64,000 bases of DNA from Pantoea sp. Lij88 (GCF_030062155.1 NZ_CP118269.1:558001-622000); one strand, 5' to 3'. Positions 11,572 to 20,267 are shown, counted from the stretch's first letter. A program made the numbers and translations. Notes: a model not told the origin generated them from the letters alone.

Positions 11572-11894
11572 AAAAGCATCATTCCCGGAAATATTATTTC
11601 CTCAGTCAATGCCGCGTATTTTGAATTCGATCTGCTCACTCTTCCTGCTATTGCCATATTTCCCCCGTTAGTGTCTGAAAGAGAAAGGCCGCACGCCATG
11701 GTTATTTTTAGCATCATCTCTGTTGCTGCTGAGAAATAAATAATAATCACAAAGTTCAGCGTTAAAGAAACTATTAACGGGTTTGATTAATGCGAACACT
11801 TATATTGTGAGTGTCCATCAATTTAAATCAGCTTTGGATTAAATGAACCACTAAGAATAATCATTACCGGACTACCACTAATAAGGATATTTCC
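11572..11894 (+). promoter_or_regulatory. Upstream region of the kdgM-like gene with a possible CRP half-conserved site
   Basis: No gene is seen in this AT-rich stretch of about 320 bases. TGTGA at 11806-11810, six bases, then ATCAA at 11817-11821 resembles a CRP site with one good half. A segment TTAAATGAACCAC near 11838-11850 recalls half of a KdgR box but lacks the second half. Regulation by CRP and KdgR is known for kdgM in Dickeya; here it is only suggested. Confidence 0.35.
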
Positions 11895-12635
11895 ATGGGA
11901 AATAATAAGTCATTACCGTTTCTGCTGGGGACTGCGCTGTTGTTCAGTTCTGCCGTAGCGCTGGCGACAGCTACCGTTGATTACCGGCATGAGTACCGCC
12001 TTCGCGATCGCACACACTACGACAAGCTGGGTCTGAGCACCACGCTGCCGGATAATATGTTTCTTGGCGTTGAAACCAAATTCAAAACCGGCGGTGCAGA
12101 CCCGAAAGATAAATATTATAACGACACCGTGTTAAATGTGGTGGAGGTGACCTTTCTGAAATCGTATTACTGGGGGAACTGGACGCTGTCGCCTTTTATC
12201 CAGCCTGAATTTAACTCTTCGCGCACCGAATGGAAGTTTGGCGTAGCGCCGTGGTATAAAATTAACGATCGCTGGTCTGTCGGCGGATTATATCGTCTTG
12301 AGCTGACGGATTATGCGCATGAGGATCAATGCCGCACCGGTGGCATTGATTATTGTGATACTGACCGGCATCGTACTGCCAACCGTTTTGATCTCTATCT
12401 GCGCAATAAATCCGATCGTCTCACCACCACTTATAAGCTGGTGTATAAGCATGCGGATGCGAAATTATTTGCCAATAAGCATGATGACTACGAACAGGAG
12501 TTACAGTTCGATTATGCGCTTAGCAACGATCGCGTCTGGGTGCCTTACGTTGCCTTTGGCGATATCGGACGTTCGGCTACATCGAGCGAACGCCAGCTGC
12601 GGCTGCGCACCGGTATTCTCTACAACTATCGTTAA
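11895..12635 (+). CDS. KdgM-family oligogalacturonate-specific porin
   Basis: Monomeric outer-membrane beta-barrel porin of the KdgM/NanC family, which lets acidic oligosaccharides such as oligogalacturonides or sialic acids cross the outer membrane. The 246 residues start with a signal peptide cleaved after about VALA (residue 25), then alternating amphipathic strands (VDYRHEYR, NMFLGVETKFKTG, WSVGGLYRLELTDY) and a C-terminal strand LRTGILYNYR. Exact substrate is uncertain: KdgM and NanC types are hard to tell apart by eye. The galacturonate genes exuT/uxaCBA in the same window favour pectin fragments. It stands alone between mpl and darP. Confidence 0.85.
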   Translation: MGNNKSLPFLLGTALLFSSAVALATATVDYRHEYRLRDRTHYDKLGLSTTLPDNMFLGVETKFKTGGADPKDKYYNDTVLNVVEVTFLKSYYWGNWTLSPFIQPEFNSSRTEWKFGVAPWYKINDRWSVGGLYRLELTDYAHEDQCRTGGIDYCDTDRHRTANRFDLYLRNKSDRLTTTYKLVYKHADAKLFANKHDDYEQELQFDYALSNDRVWVPYVAFGDIGRSATSSERQLRLRTGILYNYR

Positions 12636-12675
12636 ATGCTCTGCCGGGAGGCGGGCGAGGCTGCCCGCCATGGCG

Positions 12676-13221
12676 TTACTTCGCTTCGGCTAATTCACGC
12701 AGATACTGGAAAATCTGACGGGCAGACTTCGGCGGCTTGTTGCCCGTTTTCTCTTTCTGCGCGTTACGGATCATGCTGCGTAACTGCTGACGATCGGCTT
12801 CGGGATAGAGCGCAATCACGTCACTCATCGCCTCATCGCCCTGTTCAATCAGACGATCGCGCAGCATTTCCAGTTTATGGAACAGCGCAACCTGCTGGTT
12901 ATGGCGATTATTAAGCTTATCCAGCGCAACGCGGATCGGCTCCACATCAATACTGCGCAGCAGTTTACCGATCAGCTGCAGCTGACGGCGGCGACCTTCT
13001 TTCTTGATACGCTGCGCGAGTTCGACTTCGGTACGCAGGCGCTCATCCAGCGGGATTTTATCCAGCGAGTTTTTACCCAGCTCTACCAGTTCGGCACCCA
13101 GGCGCTTTAACTCTTCTGCATCGCGTTTAATTTCACTCTTACTGACCCAGATAATCTCTTCGTCTTCTTCTTCGTTATTATCTGGCACATCATCGAGCCA
13201 CTCATCGGGCTGTTTGGTCAT
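12676..13221 (-). CDS. darP: DarP (YjgA), ribosome-associated 50S assembly factor
   Basis: DUF615 protein that binds late 50S precursors near the peptidyl transferase centre and helps 50S maturation. The 181 residues have an acidic N-terminus ([13 protein letters not shown]) followed by a fully helical, charged domain with [18 protein letters not shown], the family hallmark. Divergent from pmbA across 115 bases, as in E. coli. Confidence 0.92.
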   Translation of the reverse strand: MTKQPDEWLDDVPDNNEEEDEEIIWVSKSEIKRDAEELKRLGAELVELGKNSLDKIPLDERLRTEVELAQRIKKEGRRRQLQLIGKLLRSIDVEPIRVALDKLNNRHNQQVALFHKLEMLRDRLIEQGDEAMSDVIALYPEADRQQLRSMIRNAQKEKTGNKPPKSARQIFQYLRELAEAK

Positions 13222-13336
13222 TTCCGGGCTCCCAAAAAAAAGAGGCTAATCCTACCAGTTTATCGGGTGACTGCGAAATTGTTCTCTGACTCTGATAGAC
13301 TCAAATCATTCACACATAAGATTAGACGGCAGGTCG

Positions 13337-14677
13337 ATGAACGTATCTACTCAGGTTGCAGAACAGCGAAAAGTACTGGAGCAGGCCATTGCGCAGGCAC
13401 TTGAACTGGCTAAAGCAAGCACTGACAGCGCGGAAGTGGCTGTCAGTAAAACCACCGGCATCGGGGTCAGCACCCGCTATGGCGAAGTGGAAAACGTCGA
13501 ATTCAACAGCGACGGTGCGCTGGGCATCACCGTTTATCATCAGAATCGTAAAGGCAGCGCCTCATCGACCGACCTCAGCCCGGATGCGATCAAACGTACC
13601 GTGCAGGCGGCGATTGATATTGCGCGCTACACCTCGCCCGATCCGTTTGCCGGACCGGCCGACGCAGAGCTGCTGGCCTATGATGCGCCGGACCTGGATC
13701 TCTACCATCCGTGGGAGATTGACGCTGACCGCGCCATCGAACTGGCTGCGCAGGCGGAACAGGCGTCTCTGCGTGCAGACAAGCGTATTACCAATACGGA
13801 AGGCGGCAGCTTCAACAGCCACGTCGGCATCAAAGTCTTTGGCAACAGCCACGGTATGTTGCAGAGCTACTGCTCAAGCCGCCACTCGCTCTCCAGCAGC
13901 GTGATTGCCGAGCAGGATGGCAATATGGAGCGCGACTACGCCTACACCATTGGCCGCGCGTTTGAAGATCTGAAAAGCCCGGAGTGGGTCGGTGCAGAGT
14001 GTGCACGCCGCACGCTCTCCCGTCTGGCTCCGCGTAAACTCCCGACCATGAAAGCCCCGGTGATTTTTGCCTCTGAAGTGGCGACCGGCTTGTTTGGTCA
14101 TCTGGTTGGCGCGATCAGCGGCGGCAGCGTTTACCGTAAATCGACTTTCCTGCTGGATTCCATGGGCCAGCAGATTCTGCCGGAGTGGCTCACCATTAAT
14201 GAGCAGCCGCATCTGCTGAAAGGGCTGGCCTCTACGCCGTTCGACAGCGAAGGCGTGCGGACGCAGGCGCGCGACATCATCAAAGATGGCGTGCTGCAGA
14301 CCTGGCTGCTGACCAGCTACTCCGCCCGTAAACTCGGTCTGACCAGCACCGGTCACGCTGGCGGCATTCACAACTGGCGCATTGCAGGACAGGGCCACAG
14401 CTTTGACGAGCTGCTGAAGCAGATGGGCACCGGATTAGTGGTGACCGAGCTGATGGGCCAGGGCGTCAGCGCTATTACCGGTGATTACTCACGCGGTGCG
14501 GCCGGTTTCTGGGTCGAGAATGGCGTTATTCAGTACCCGGTCAGCGAAGTGACTATCGCCGGCAATCTCAAAGAGATGTGGCGCAACATGGTGACCATTG
14601 GTGACGATATTGAAACCCGTAGCAATATCCAGTGCGGTTCCGTGTTACTGCCTGAGATGAAGATAGCGGGACAATAA
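13337..14677 (+). CDS. pmbA: PmbA/TldE metalloprotease subunit
   Basis: Subunit of the TldD/TldE protease, which matures microcin B17 in E. coli and degrades CcdA; it is non-catalytic without TldD. 446 residues, close to the 450 of E. coli, with the family segments [18 protein letters not shown] (here [13 protein letters not shown]) and GYDI-type replaced by [15 protein letters not shown] near the C-terminus. A rho-independent terminator follows immediately, then cybC. Confidence 0.93.
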   Translation: MNVSTQVAEQRKVLEQAIAQALELAKASTDSAEVAVSKTTGIGVSTRYGEVENVEFNSDGALGITVYHQNRKGSASSTDLSPDAIKRTVQAAIDIARYTSPDPFAGPADAELLAYDAPDLDLYHPWEIDADRAIELAAQAEQASLRADKRITNTEGGSFNSHVGIKVFGNSHGMLQSYCSSRHSLSSSVIAEQDGNMERDYAYTIGRAFEDLKSPEWVGAECARRTLSRLAPRKLPTMKAPVIFASEVATGLFGHLVGAISGGSVYRKSTFLLDSMGQQILPEWLTINEQPHLLKGLASTPFDSEGVRTQARDIIKDGVLQTWLLTSYSARKLGLTSTGHAGGIHNWRIAGQGHSFDELLKQMGTGLVVTELMGQGVSAITGDYSRGAAGFWVENGVIQYPVSEVTIAGNLKEMWRNMVTIGDDIETRSNIQCGSVLLPEMKIAGQ

Positions 14678-14689
14678 GATGGATTCCTG

Positions 14690-14716
14690 AAGCAGCCTGT
14701 TGGCTGCTTTTTTTTC
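14690..14716 (+). terminator. Terminator after pmbA
   Basis: Stem AGCAGCC / GGCTGCT around TGTT, followed by eight or more Ts. It lies directly before the cybC ribosome-binding site. Confidence 0.85.
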
Positions 14717-14739
14717 ATCACAATAAAAAGGAAGTAATG

Positions 14740-15126
14740 ATGCGTAAGCATGTGATTGCAATGTTGTCGGCTTCTCTGTTGTTCTCCAGCGTCAGTCTCT
14801 ATGCGGCGGATCTGGAGCAGGATATGGACACGCTGAATGCGAACCTGAAAATCGTCAAAAAAACCGACAATGCTCAGGAGATGCAGCAGGCGTTAACTAA
14901 AATGCGTGCCGCAGCGCAGGATGCTAAAAAATCGACGCCGGATAAGCTGGAAGGTCAGCCTGCTGACAGCGCGCAGGTCAAAGATTATCACGCGGGCCTC
15001 GACTCACTCATCGCACAGATCGATGTGGTCAGCGCGCTGGCGAAAGCGAACAACGTGGATGGCGCAAAGCGCGAAGCGGCCAGATTTGATGACATCCGCA
15101 ATACCAACCATAAGAAATTCCGCTAA
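14740..15126 (+). CDS. cybC: Cytochrome b562, periplasmic
   Basis: Soluble periplasmic four-helix-bundle haem protein. The preferred start is the second of two adjacent ATGs (14740), after AAGGAAG. A signal peptide of about 22 residues ends SLYAA. The mature N-terminus DLEQDMDTLN supplies the methionine haem ligand and the C-terminal NTNHKKFR supplies the histidine ligand, matching Met7 and His102 of the E. coli protein; this one lacks the CxxCH of c-type cytochromes. Electron partners are unknown. Confidence 0.9.
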   Translation: MRKHVIAMLSASLLFSSVSLYAADLEQDMDTLNANLKIVKKTDNAQEMQQALTKMRAAAQDAKKSTPDKLEGQPADSAQVKDYHAGLDSLIAQIDVVSALAKANNVDGAKREAARFDDIRNTNHKKFR

Positions 15127-15132
15127 TCCGAT

Positions 15133-15158
15133 CGCCGGTCAGCCCGACCGGCGCTCTT
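15133..15158 (+). terminator. Terminator after cybC
   Basis: Perfect 8-bp stem CGCCGGTC / GACCGGCG around AGCC, then CTCTTTT. Confidence 0.75.
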
Positions 15159-15257
15159 TTACCATCACTTCTGCTTATAACCACGCCCTGAACCGCAACA
15201 CGTCACGCCTGTCGTCGCACAACATCACCGTCTGTCACCGCTAAATCCATCATTTTG

Positions 15258-15308
15258 CGCATTATGCGACGCGTGTCGCACTAAGCGTGCAGCCTGCGAT
15301 CTGACGCA
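15258..15308. promoter_or_regulatory. Candidate operator: repeated TGCGA-type inverted repeats before the PRD/SFCG operon
   Basis: The leader between cybC and the operon contains a palindrome TGCGAC-GCGT-GTCGCA (15265-15280) and a related one, TGCGAT-CT-GACGCA (15295-15308), whose left edges are exactly 30 bases apart, about three helical turns. A third symmetric motif, CGCATTATGCG, overlaps the first at 15258-15268. The arrangement is what two dimers of one regulator would need; the operon's own MtlR/LicR-like regulator is the obvious candidate. No start site was determined. Confidence 0.45.
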
Positions 15309-15421
15309 CAACCTTCACTTCAATTTCCACTTGCTGCTGGAAATGTTGCCTCTCCACAGCCGGGGTGATGACCGTTAATTTATTTCTAACGCGAATTATC
15401 CGGTTCAACAGGAGTAGCAAG

Positions 15422-15757
15422 GTGAGCAATAACGGCGTCCCGGTGTATGAAGCGCCACCGGAGAAAGTGAAACAGCTGGCTGAGCGCGTGATGACGCAGA
15501 TTGCGGCGATCTATCAGCAGCATGGCATTCAGCCGAACGCGGTTCAGCAGCAGATGCTGCAATCGCATGTCGGTGCCATGGCGTCACGCTCGCTGAGCGG
15601 AGAGCCGCTGCCGGAAGTGGAAGCGGAGCTGTTTGAAGATATTCCGCCGGAAACGGTCGCGCTGGCGCAGCAGGTCGTGGATCTGTTCGGCAATCTCCCC
15701 CGCGAAGAGGCCTGGCTGCTGTCAGTGCATATTGAAGTCGCGCGATCAAACAACTAG
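15422..15757 (+). CDS. Stand-alone PRD-domain protein (EF_0829/AHA_3910-like)
   Basis: A 111-residue protein that appears to be a single PTS-regulation domain with no DNA- or RNA-binding part. Histidines fall at the two conserved PRD places: His49 (QSHVGAMASR) and His103 (LLSVHIEVA). PRDs are phosphorylated on such histidines by HPr or EIIB. The GTG start at 15422 was chosen because AGGAG lies 7 bases upstream; the longer frame from 15365 has an unrelated basic N-terminus. It is the first gene of the operon, with the next gene 13 bases on. I recall the family as named after the Enterococcus faecalis EF_0829 and Aeromonas hydrophila AHA_3910 loci; role unknown, probably sensing or relaying PTS phosphate. 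Confidence 0.8.
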   Translation: MSNNGVPVYEAPPEKVKQLAERVMTQIAAIYQQHGIQPNAVQQQMLQSHVGAMASRSLSGEPLPEVEAELFEDIPPETVALAQQVVDLFGNLPREEAWLLSVHIEVARSNN

Positions 15758-15770
15758 AGAGGAACACAAC

Positions 15771-16127
15771 ATGGTAACAGTAGTGATTGGCGATCGTTTA
15801 GGTAAGGGCCAGAAAGTGGCAGCGGGCATCGAAAAAGCGGGCGGCCGTGCCGTTGTGGTGCCAGGCGTGGCGGCTGACATGAAGCTGGGTGACGTGATGA
15901 AGGCAGAAAACGCCGATTTCGGCATCTCGTTCTGCGGCAGCGGCGGCGCAGGTGCCATTACCGCGCAGAACAAATATGGCTACAAAGCTAAACATGGCAT
16001 GCGCTCTGTCGATGAAGGCGTTACCGCCATTAATGAAGGTGCCACCGTGCTGGGCTTCGGCTTTATGGATAAAGAAGAGTTAGGCGAGCGGCTGGTGCAG
16101 GCCTGGAACAAGAAGCACGGCAGCTGA
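15771..16127 (+). CDS. Glycine-rich SFCG-family protein (DUF2620-like, EF_0830/AHA_3911-like)
   Basis: A 118-residue cytoplasmic alpha/beta protein. It opens with a beta strand and glycine-rich loop (MVTVVIGDRLGKGQ) and carries the family's signature cysteine at position 55 in GISFCGSGGAGAI. The ATG at 15771 follows GAGAGGAA; the longer open frame upstream overlaps the PRD gene and is spurious. Size, fold pattern and a single conserved cysteine next to glycines are reminiscent of a PTS EIIB protein, although the cysteine is far from the N-terminus; that comparison is my inference. It always appears, as far as I recall, next to DUF4312/DUF4311/DUF4310 genes, as here (3-base gap to the next). 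Confidence 0.82.
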   Translation: MVTVVIGDRLGKGQKVAAGIEKAGGRAVVVPGVAADMKLGDVMKAENADFGISFCGSGGAGAITAQNKYGYKAKHGMRSVDEGVTAINEGATVLGFGFMDKEELGERLVQAWNKKHGS

Positions 16128-16129
16128 TT

Positions 16130-16429
16130 ATGAAAGAACAATACGTTACCCAGGTGACGGTTGAGGGCAAAGGCGACACCAAAGCGAAAGCCTTTGCCGA
16201 TGCCCTGAGTCGGGTGCAGAACCAGGTTCTGCGCGCGACGCAAAAAATTCTGCTGCGCATTGAACCTCAGGATGTCCGGGTGCTGCGCGCGCAGGAGAGC
16301 GTCAAAACCGAGAAGTTCCTCTTCTTCTTTCTGGCGCGCCAGCGGAGGAGCTTCAGCGTCACGCTGGAGATCACCGTCAGCGTCACCGTTTTCGACACCG
16401 AACAGGTGACGTTCACGGCGGCATCATAA
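16130..16429 (+). CDS. DUF4312 family protein (EF_0831/AHA_3912-like)
   Basis: A 99-residue soluble protein that starts 2 bases after the SFCG gene stop. It contains a helix (GDTKAKAFADALSRVQNQV), then basic residues and a C-terminal pair of beta strands (SVTLEITVSVTVFDTEQVTF). No catalytic motif is visible and no function is known. It is a fixed partner of the SFCG and membrane proteins of the cluster, suggesting a cytoplasmic subunit of the same transporter or complex. About 128 bases without a gene follow before the DUF4311 gene. Confidence 0.8.
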   Translation: MKEQYVTQVTVEGKGDTKAKAFADALSRVQNQVLRATQKILLRIEPQDVRVLRAQESVKTEKFLFFFLARQRRSFSVTLEITVSVTVFDTEQVTFTAAS

Positions 16430-16557
16430 AACAGAACCTGTTCACATCAGCCCGCCACCTGCCCGAATCTCAGCTGTCGCGATAGCGCGTCGCTCAGGCC
16501 GGGGCGATGCGGCGGCCTGCGGTGTCACGGGTAAAAACGACAACAAGGTACAACAAC

Positions 16558-17334
16558 ATGTTTTTAATCATTTTGTTTAAGTCGTTGATCATTGGCGGGC
16601 TGGTCGGGGTTGGCGTCGGAGCGGGCGCTGCGCGCATGTTCCACGCGCCGACCACCCAGGGCATGGGCGCCTTTCGTACGCTGGGCGAGCTGAACTCGTG
16701 CGAAGGCGATCCGGCCTCCCACTTCTCCTTTGGTCTTGGCTTCTTTTTCAATGCCTGGGCATCGTCTGTCGCAGCCGGTTCATTCACGCAGGATGTGGAT
16801 CATCGCATCATTCCAAACTGGGGTGCGGCTGCCCTGATGGTGAAAAACCGTAATGTGGCGGAGACGCTGCATGACCCGAAAAAAATGGCCATCGCCTGCG
16901 GCATCATCGGCATGATCGTGGTCGCTTTCCTCAACTCCACCGCCTCGGCGGTTCCCGCGGCGCTGCAGGTTACGGCGGTCAAAGTGCTGGTGCCCGCCGC
17001 TAACCTGCTGGTCAACACCGTCATGCCGGTAATCTTCTGGCTGGCGGCGATCGACGCAGGCAAAAAGTCAGGTTTCTGGGCCACCATTTTTGGCGGTCTG
17101 GCGCAGCTCATCATGGGCAACGCCGTGCCGGGACTGGTGCTGGGTATCCTGATCGGTAAAGGCGTGGAAGAGAGCGGCTGGAACCGGGTCACCAAAGTGA
17201 TGATGACCGCGATCGTGCTGCTGTTTGTGCTGAGCGGCTTCTTCCGTGGTTTCGACATGAAGCTGCTGCAGTCCTTCCAGCTCGGCATTCCCGGCTGGCT
17301 CGACATGATCCATAACTCTGTCAGCGGCAAATAA
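16558..17334 (+). CDS. DUF4311 family integral membrane protein (EF_0832/AHA_3913-like)
   Basis: A 258-residue membrane protein with about six hydrophobic segments: near residues 3-24, 60-75, 118-136, 150-180, 185-208 and 220-240. Glycine-rich helices recall small-molecule carriers. The ATG at 16558 gives the natural hydrophobic N-terminus MFLIILFKSLIIGG; 17 in-frame codons upstream look untranslated. It is followed 11 bases later by a second membrane gene, a two-subunit layout reminiscent of mannose-type EIIC/EIID pairs but without recognisable sequence similarity. Most likely half of a membrane transporter; substrate and energy source are unknown. Confidence 0.82.
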   Translation: MFLIILFKSLIIGGLVGVGVGAGAARMFHAPTTQGMGAFRTLGELNSCEGDPASHFSFGLGFFFNAWASSVAAGSFTQDVDHRIIPNWGAAALMVKNRNVAETLHDPKKMAIACGIIGMIVVAFLNSTASAVPAALQVTAVKVLVPAANLLVNTVMPVIFWLAAIDAGKKSGFWATIFGGLAQLIMGNAVPGLVLGILIGKGVEESGWNRVTKVMMTAIVLLFVLSGFFRGFDMKLLQSFQLGIPGWLDMIHNSVSGK

Positions 17335-17345
17335 GAGGCGATGCG

Positions 17346-17987
17346 ATGAACGAAAATAAAGGCTTCTGGTACGCCGACTGGTCTTTCCCGATCTTTGTTG
17401 GCCTGCTCTCCTCGGGTGTCTTTGCCGGGACCCACATGTATTACCTCTATGGCATCGGCGCGTTTAATGAAGTGGCGTTTGTGTCGATGCTGCGCGCAGG
17501 GATGGAGACCGGCGTCTACGGCGCGGTCGCTGCCTTCGGTGCCAGCTTCCTGTTCGCCCGCATTATCGAAGGCTCGCTGGTGGGCATTCTGGATATCGGC
17601 GGCGCGATTCAGACCGGCGTGGGGCTGGGTGTTCCGGCACTGCTGCTGGGTTCGGGCATCGTCTTCCCGGTGGCGAACTTCGCAGCCTCGCTGGCGACGG
17701 GTCTGGTGATCGGCGTGGCGATTGGCTACCTGATTATTCTGGCGCGTAAATTCACCATCAATCAGAGCGACTCGACCTACGGCGCAGACGTGATGATGGG
17801 TGCGGGCAATGCTTCGGGCCGCTTCCTGGGGCCGCTGATCATCCTGTCCGCTATGGCGGCCTCCATTCCGATTGGTCTGGGTTCGCTGCTGGGTGCGCTG
17901 CTGTTCTATCTCTGGAACAAGCCGATTACCGGCGGCGCGATCCTCGGCGCGATGATCCTGGGGGCGCTGTTCCCGATTGCTCTCTGA
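17346..17987 (+). CDS. DUF4310 family integral membrane protein (EF_0833/AHA_3914-like)
   Basis: A 213-residue, very hydrophobic protein with roughly six membrane segments and repeated glycine/alanine stretches (GVGLGVPALLLGSGIVF, GNASGRFLGPLIILSAM, GGAILGAMILGALFPIAL). It starts 11 bases after the DUF4311 gene. Together they are the likely membrane part of the uptake system of this operon. No PTS, ABC or major-facilitator signature is visible. A strong hairpin follows before the catabolic genes. Confidence 0.82.
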   Translation: MNENKGFWYADWSFPIFVGLLSSGVFAGTHMYYLYGIGAFNEVAFVSMLRAGMETGVYGAVAAFGASFLFARIIEGSLVGILDIGGAIQTGVGLGVPALLLGSGIVFPVANFAASLATGLVIGVAIGYLIILARKFTINQSDSTYGADVMMGAGNASGRFLGPLIILSAMAASIPIGLGSLLGALLFYLWNKPITGGAILGAMILGALFPIAL

Positions 17988-17994
17988 ATCTCAC

Positions 17995-18018
17995 CGGCAG
18001 CCCGGCAGCGGGCTGCCG
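17995..18018 (+). other. Intra-operon hairpin between transport and catabolic genes
   Basis: A perfect 10-bp inverted repeat CGGCAGCCCG / CGGGCTGCCG around GCAG, without a T-run. It abuts the AAGGAG ribosome site of the amidohydrolase gene, so it could block RNA decay, partly terminate, or tune expression of the downstream genes relative to the transporter genes. Confidence 0.6.
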
Positions 18019-18031
18019 TTAAGGAGAAACC

Positions 18032-19162
18032 ATGTACGACTTGATTATCCGCGCAGCAAGACTCTGCGATGAGCAGGTGGTCGATATTGCGCTGCAGGAT
18101 GGCCGCATCGCCGTCGTGGGCAACGTGCAGGGCAAGGCCCGACGCGAACGCGATCTGGCTGGCCGCTACTACGTCAGCGCTGGCTGGATCGACTCCCACG
18201 TTCACTGCTATCCCAAATCACCGATTTATCATGATGAAGCGGACGCAATTGGCGTGGCGCATGGCGTTACCACGGTTGTCGATGCAGGCAGCACCGGCGC
18301 AGAACACATTGATGATTTCTACCGGCTGACGCGCGCGGCGCAGACGCAGGTCTATGCGCTGATTAATATCGCCCGTACCGGCATCGTCACTCAGAATGAG
18401 CTGGCCGACATGACGCAGATCGATGGCGAGGCGGTGCAGCAGGCCGTGGCGCGACTGCCCGATTTTATTGTCGGCCTTAAGGCGCGCATCAGCAGCAGCG
18501 TGGTCGGTCAGAATGGCGTGCAGCCGCTGATTAAAGCCAAAGCGATCCAGCAGGAGAACGGCGGTCTGCCGCTGATGGTTCACATTGGCAATAATCCCCC
18601 CAATCTCGATCAGATTGCCGATCTGCTGACCACGGGCGACATCATCACGCACTGCTTTAATGGCAAACCCAACCGTATCCTGACGCCGCAGGGCGAACTC
18701 AAAGCGGCGGTCAGACATGCTATCGCGCGAGGTGTAAAACTCGATGTCGGCCACGGCAGCGCCAGTTTCAGTTTTGAAGTCGCCCGCGTGGCGATTGCGA
18801 AGGGCATCCTGCCCGACACCATCAGTTCTGACATCTACTGCCGCAATCGTCTGGCCGGGCCGGTTCACAACCTGGCACATGTGATGTCGAAATTCTTCAG
18901 CGTCGGCATGACGCTGTCGCAGGTGATCGACTGCGTCACGGTTAACGCGGCCGCAGGACTGCGCCTGCAGCGCAAAGGCCAGTTGAAAGTCGGCTACGAC
19001 GCCGACCTGACTGTTTTTAGCGTGAAAGAGGAAGCCCGGCCCTTCATCGATTCAGAAGGTGAAGAGGTCACCGGTGAGAAGCATCTGGTTCCGCTGGCGG
19101 CCGTGGTTGCTGGTTCGTGGATCGCGACAGAAGAAGGAATAGCGTATGACCTCGGTTTATGA
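18032..19162 (+). CDS. Amidohydrolase/deacetylase-family metallohydrolase (EF_0837/AHA_3915-like)
   Basis: A 376-residue cytoplasmic TIM-barrel enzyme of the dihydroorotase/N-acetylglucosamine-6-phosphate deacetylase type. Metal ligands seen: His56 and His58 (DSHVHCY), Lys150 as the probable carbamylated bridge (GLKAR), His184 (MVHIG), His207 (ITHCF) and Asp267 (ISSDIY), a full binuclear set. It would hydrolyse an amide or cyclic amide. Between a transporter and an amino-acid/sugar-acid ammonia-lyase, the simplest role is removal of an N-acyl group from the imported compound. Its last 17 bases overlap the next gene, so the two are coupled. Confidence 0.85.
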   Translation: MYDLIIRAARLCDEQVVDIALQDGRIAVVGNVQGKARRERDLAGRYYVSAGWIDSHVHCYPKSPIYHDEADAIGVAHGVTTVVDAGSTGAEHIDDFYRLTRAAQTQVYALINIARTGIVTQNELADMTQIDGEAVQQAVARLPDFIVGLKARISSSVVGQNGVQPLIKAKAIQQENGGLPLMVHIGNNPPNLDQIADLLTTGDIITHCFNGKPNRILTPQGELKAAVRHAIARGVKLDVGHGSASFSFEVARVAIAKGILPDTISSDIYCRNRLAGPVHNLAHVMSKFFSVGMTLSQVIDCVTVNAAAGLRLQRKGQLKVGYDADLTVFSVKEEARPFIDSEGEEVTGEKHLVPLAAVVAGSWIATEEGIAYDLGL

Positions 19163-20267
19163 AAAGTATGGCCTGAAGCCGGTAATTAACGCCTCTGGCC
19201 GTATGACAATCCTCGGCGTTTCGACGCCATCAAGTGACGTGATCGATACGGTGAAGTATGGCCTCGATCACTACTTCGAAATGAAAGATCTGGTGGATAA
19301 GACCGGGGCTTATATCGCCGGTCTGTTGAAGGTAGAGAGCGCGCTGGTGGTCTCCTGCGCCTCGGCCGGTATCGCCCAGTGCGTGGCGGCGGTGATTGTG
19401 AAAGACAACGACTGGCTGGTGGACAACCTGCACGCCGCGCCGCTCACCGTCCCGCACCAGATTGTGGTGCCGAAAGGCCACAACGTGAACTATGGCGCAC
19501 CGGTCGGCAGCATGGTGGCACTGGGCGGCGGACAACTGGTGGAAGCCGGTTACAGCAACGAGTGTTCACCCGCCCAGCTGGCGGCGGCGATCACGCCACA
19601 GACTGCGGCGATCCTCTATGTGAAATCGCATCACTGCGTGCAGAAGAGCCATCTCGATGTCGCGCAGGCTGCGGCGGTTGCGCGTGAGCATGGCCTTCCG
19701 CTGATCGTCGATGCGGCAGCAGAAGAGGATCTGCAATGCTACTACCAGGCGGGCGCCGATCTGGTGATCTACAGCGGTGCGAAAGCGATTGAAGGGCCGA
19801 CCAGCGGGCTGGTCATTGGCAGACACCAGTACGTTGAGTGGGTTAAACGCCAGACCAACGGCATAGGCCGCGCGATGAAAGTGGGCAAAGAGGGGATTCT
19901 GGGGCTAACCCAGGCGATTGAAAACTATCTGTCGCAGCCAAAAATCAGCGGCGCGCAGATGGTGGAAAAAATGACGCCGTTTATTGAGCAGCTCAACAGC
20001 CTGACTGGCGTGACGGCCCGCATCGTGTGGGATGCCGCCGGACGCGACATCGCCCGCGCTGAGATTAAGTTCGACGAAGCCACAATCCAGCAGCGCACCG
20101 GCGATCTGGTGCAGGCGCTGAAAAAGGGCGACGTCGCGATCTACTTCCGGGGCTACAAAGCCAACGAGGGGATCATTGAGGCTGACGTGCGCAGCGTCAG
20201 CGCCGATCAACTGCACACGATTTTCACCCGCATTCAGGCACTGTTAAACGGAGAGAAACACGCATGA
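19146..20267 (+). CDS. DgaE-family PLP-dependent ammonia-lyase (SelA-like fold)
   Basis: A 373-residue fold-type I PLP enzyme of the SelA-like group. The Schiff-base lysine is Lys213 in YSGAKAIEGPTSG, preceded by LIVDAAAEED, whose aspartate should bind the pyridine nitrogen. The best characterised relative, DgaE of Salmonella, eliminates ammonia from D-glucosaminate-6-phosphate to give 2-keto-3-deoxygluconate-6-phosphate. By family and context this one probably does the same or acts on a close analogue. It overlaps the amidohydrolase gene by 17 bases and the aldolase gene by 4. Confidence 0.85.
   Translation: MTSVYEKYGLKPVINASGRMTILGVSTPSSDVIDTVKYGLDHYFEMKDLVDKTGAYIAGLLKVESALVVSCASAGIAQCVAAVIVKDNDWLVDNLHAAPLTVPHQIVVPKGHNVNYGAPVGSMVALGGGQLVEAGYSNECSPAQLAAAITPQTAAILYVKSHHCVQKSHLDVAQAAAVAREHGLPLIVDAAAEEDLQCYYQAGADLVIYSGAKAIEGPTSGLVIGRHQYVEWVKRQTNGIGRAMKVGKEGILGLTQAIENYLSQPKISGAQMVEKMTPFIEQLNSLTGVTARIVWDAAGRDIARAEIKFDEATIQQRTGDLVQALKKGDVAIYFRGYKANEGIIEADVRSVSADQLHTIFTRIQALLNGEKHA

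Noticed and set aside
15320..15345. Possible sigma-54 promoter (TGG...TTGC) before the PRD/SFCG operon
   Set aside because: The GG-to-GC spacing is 9 instead of 12 bases, and the operon regulator is not of the sigma-54 activator type.
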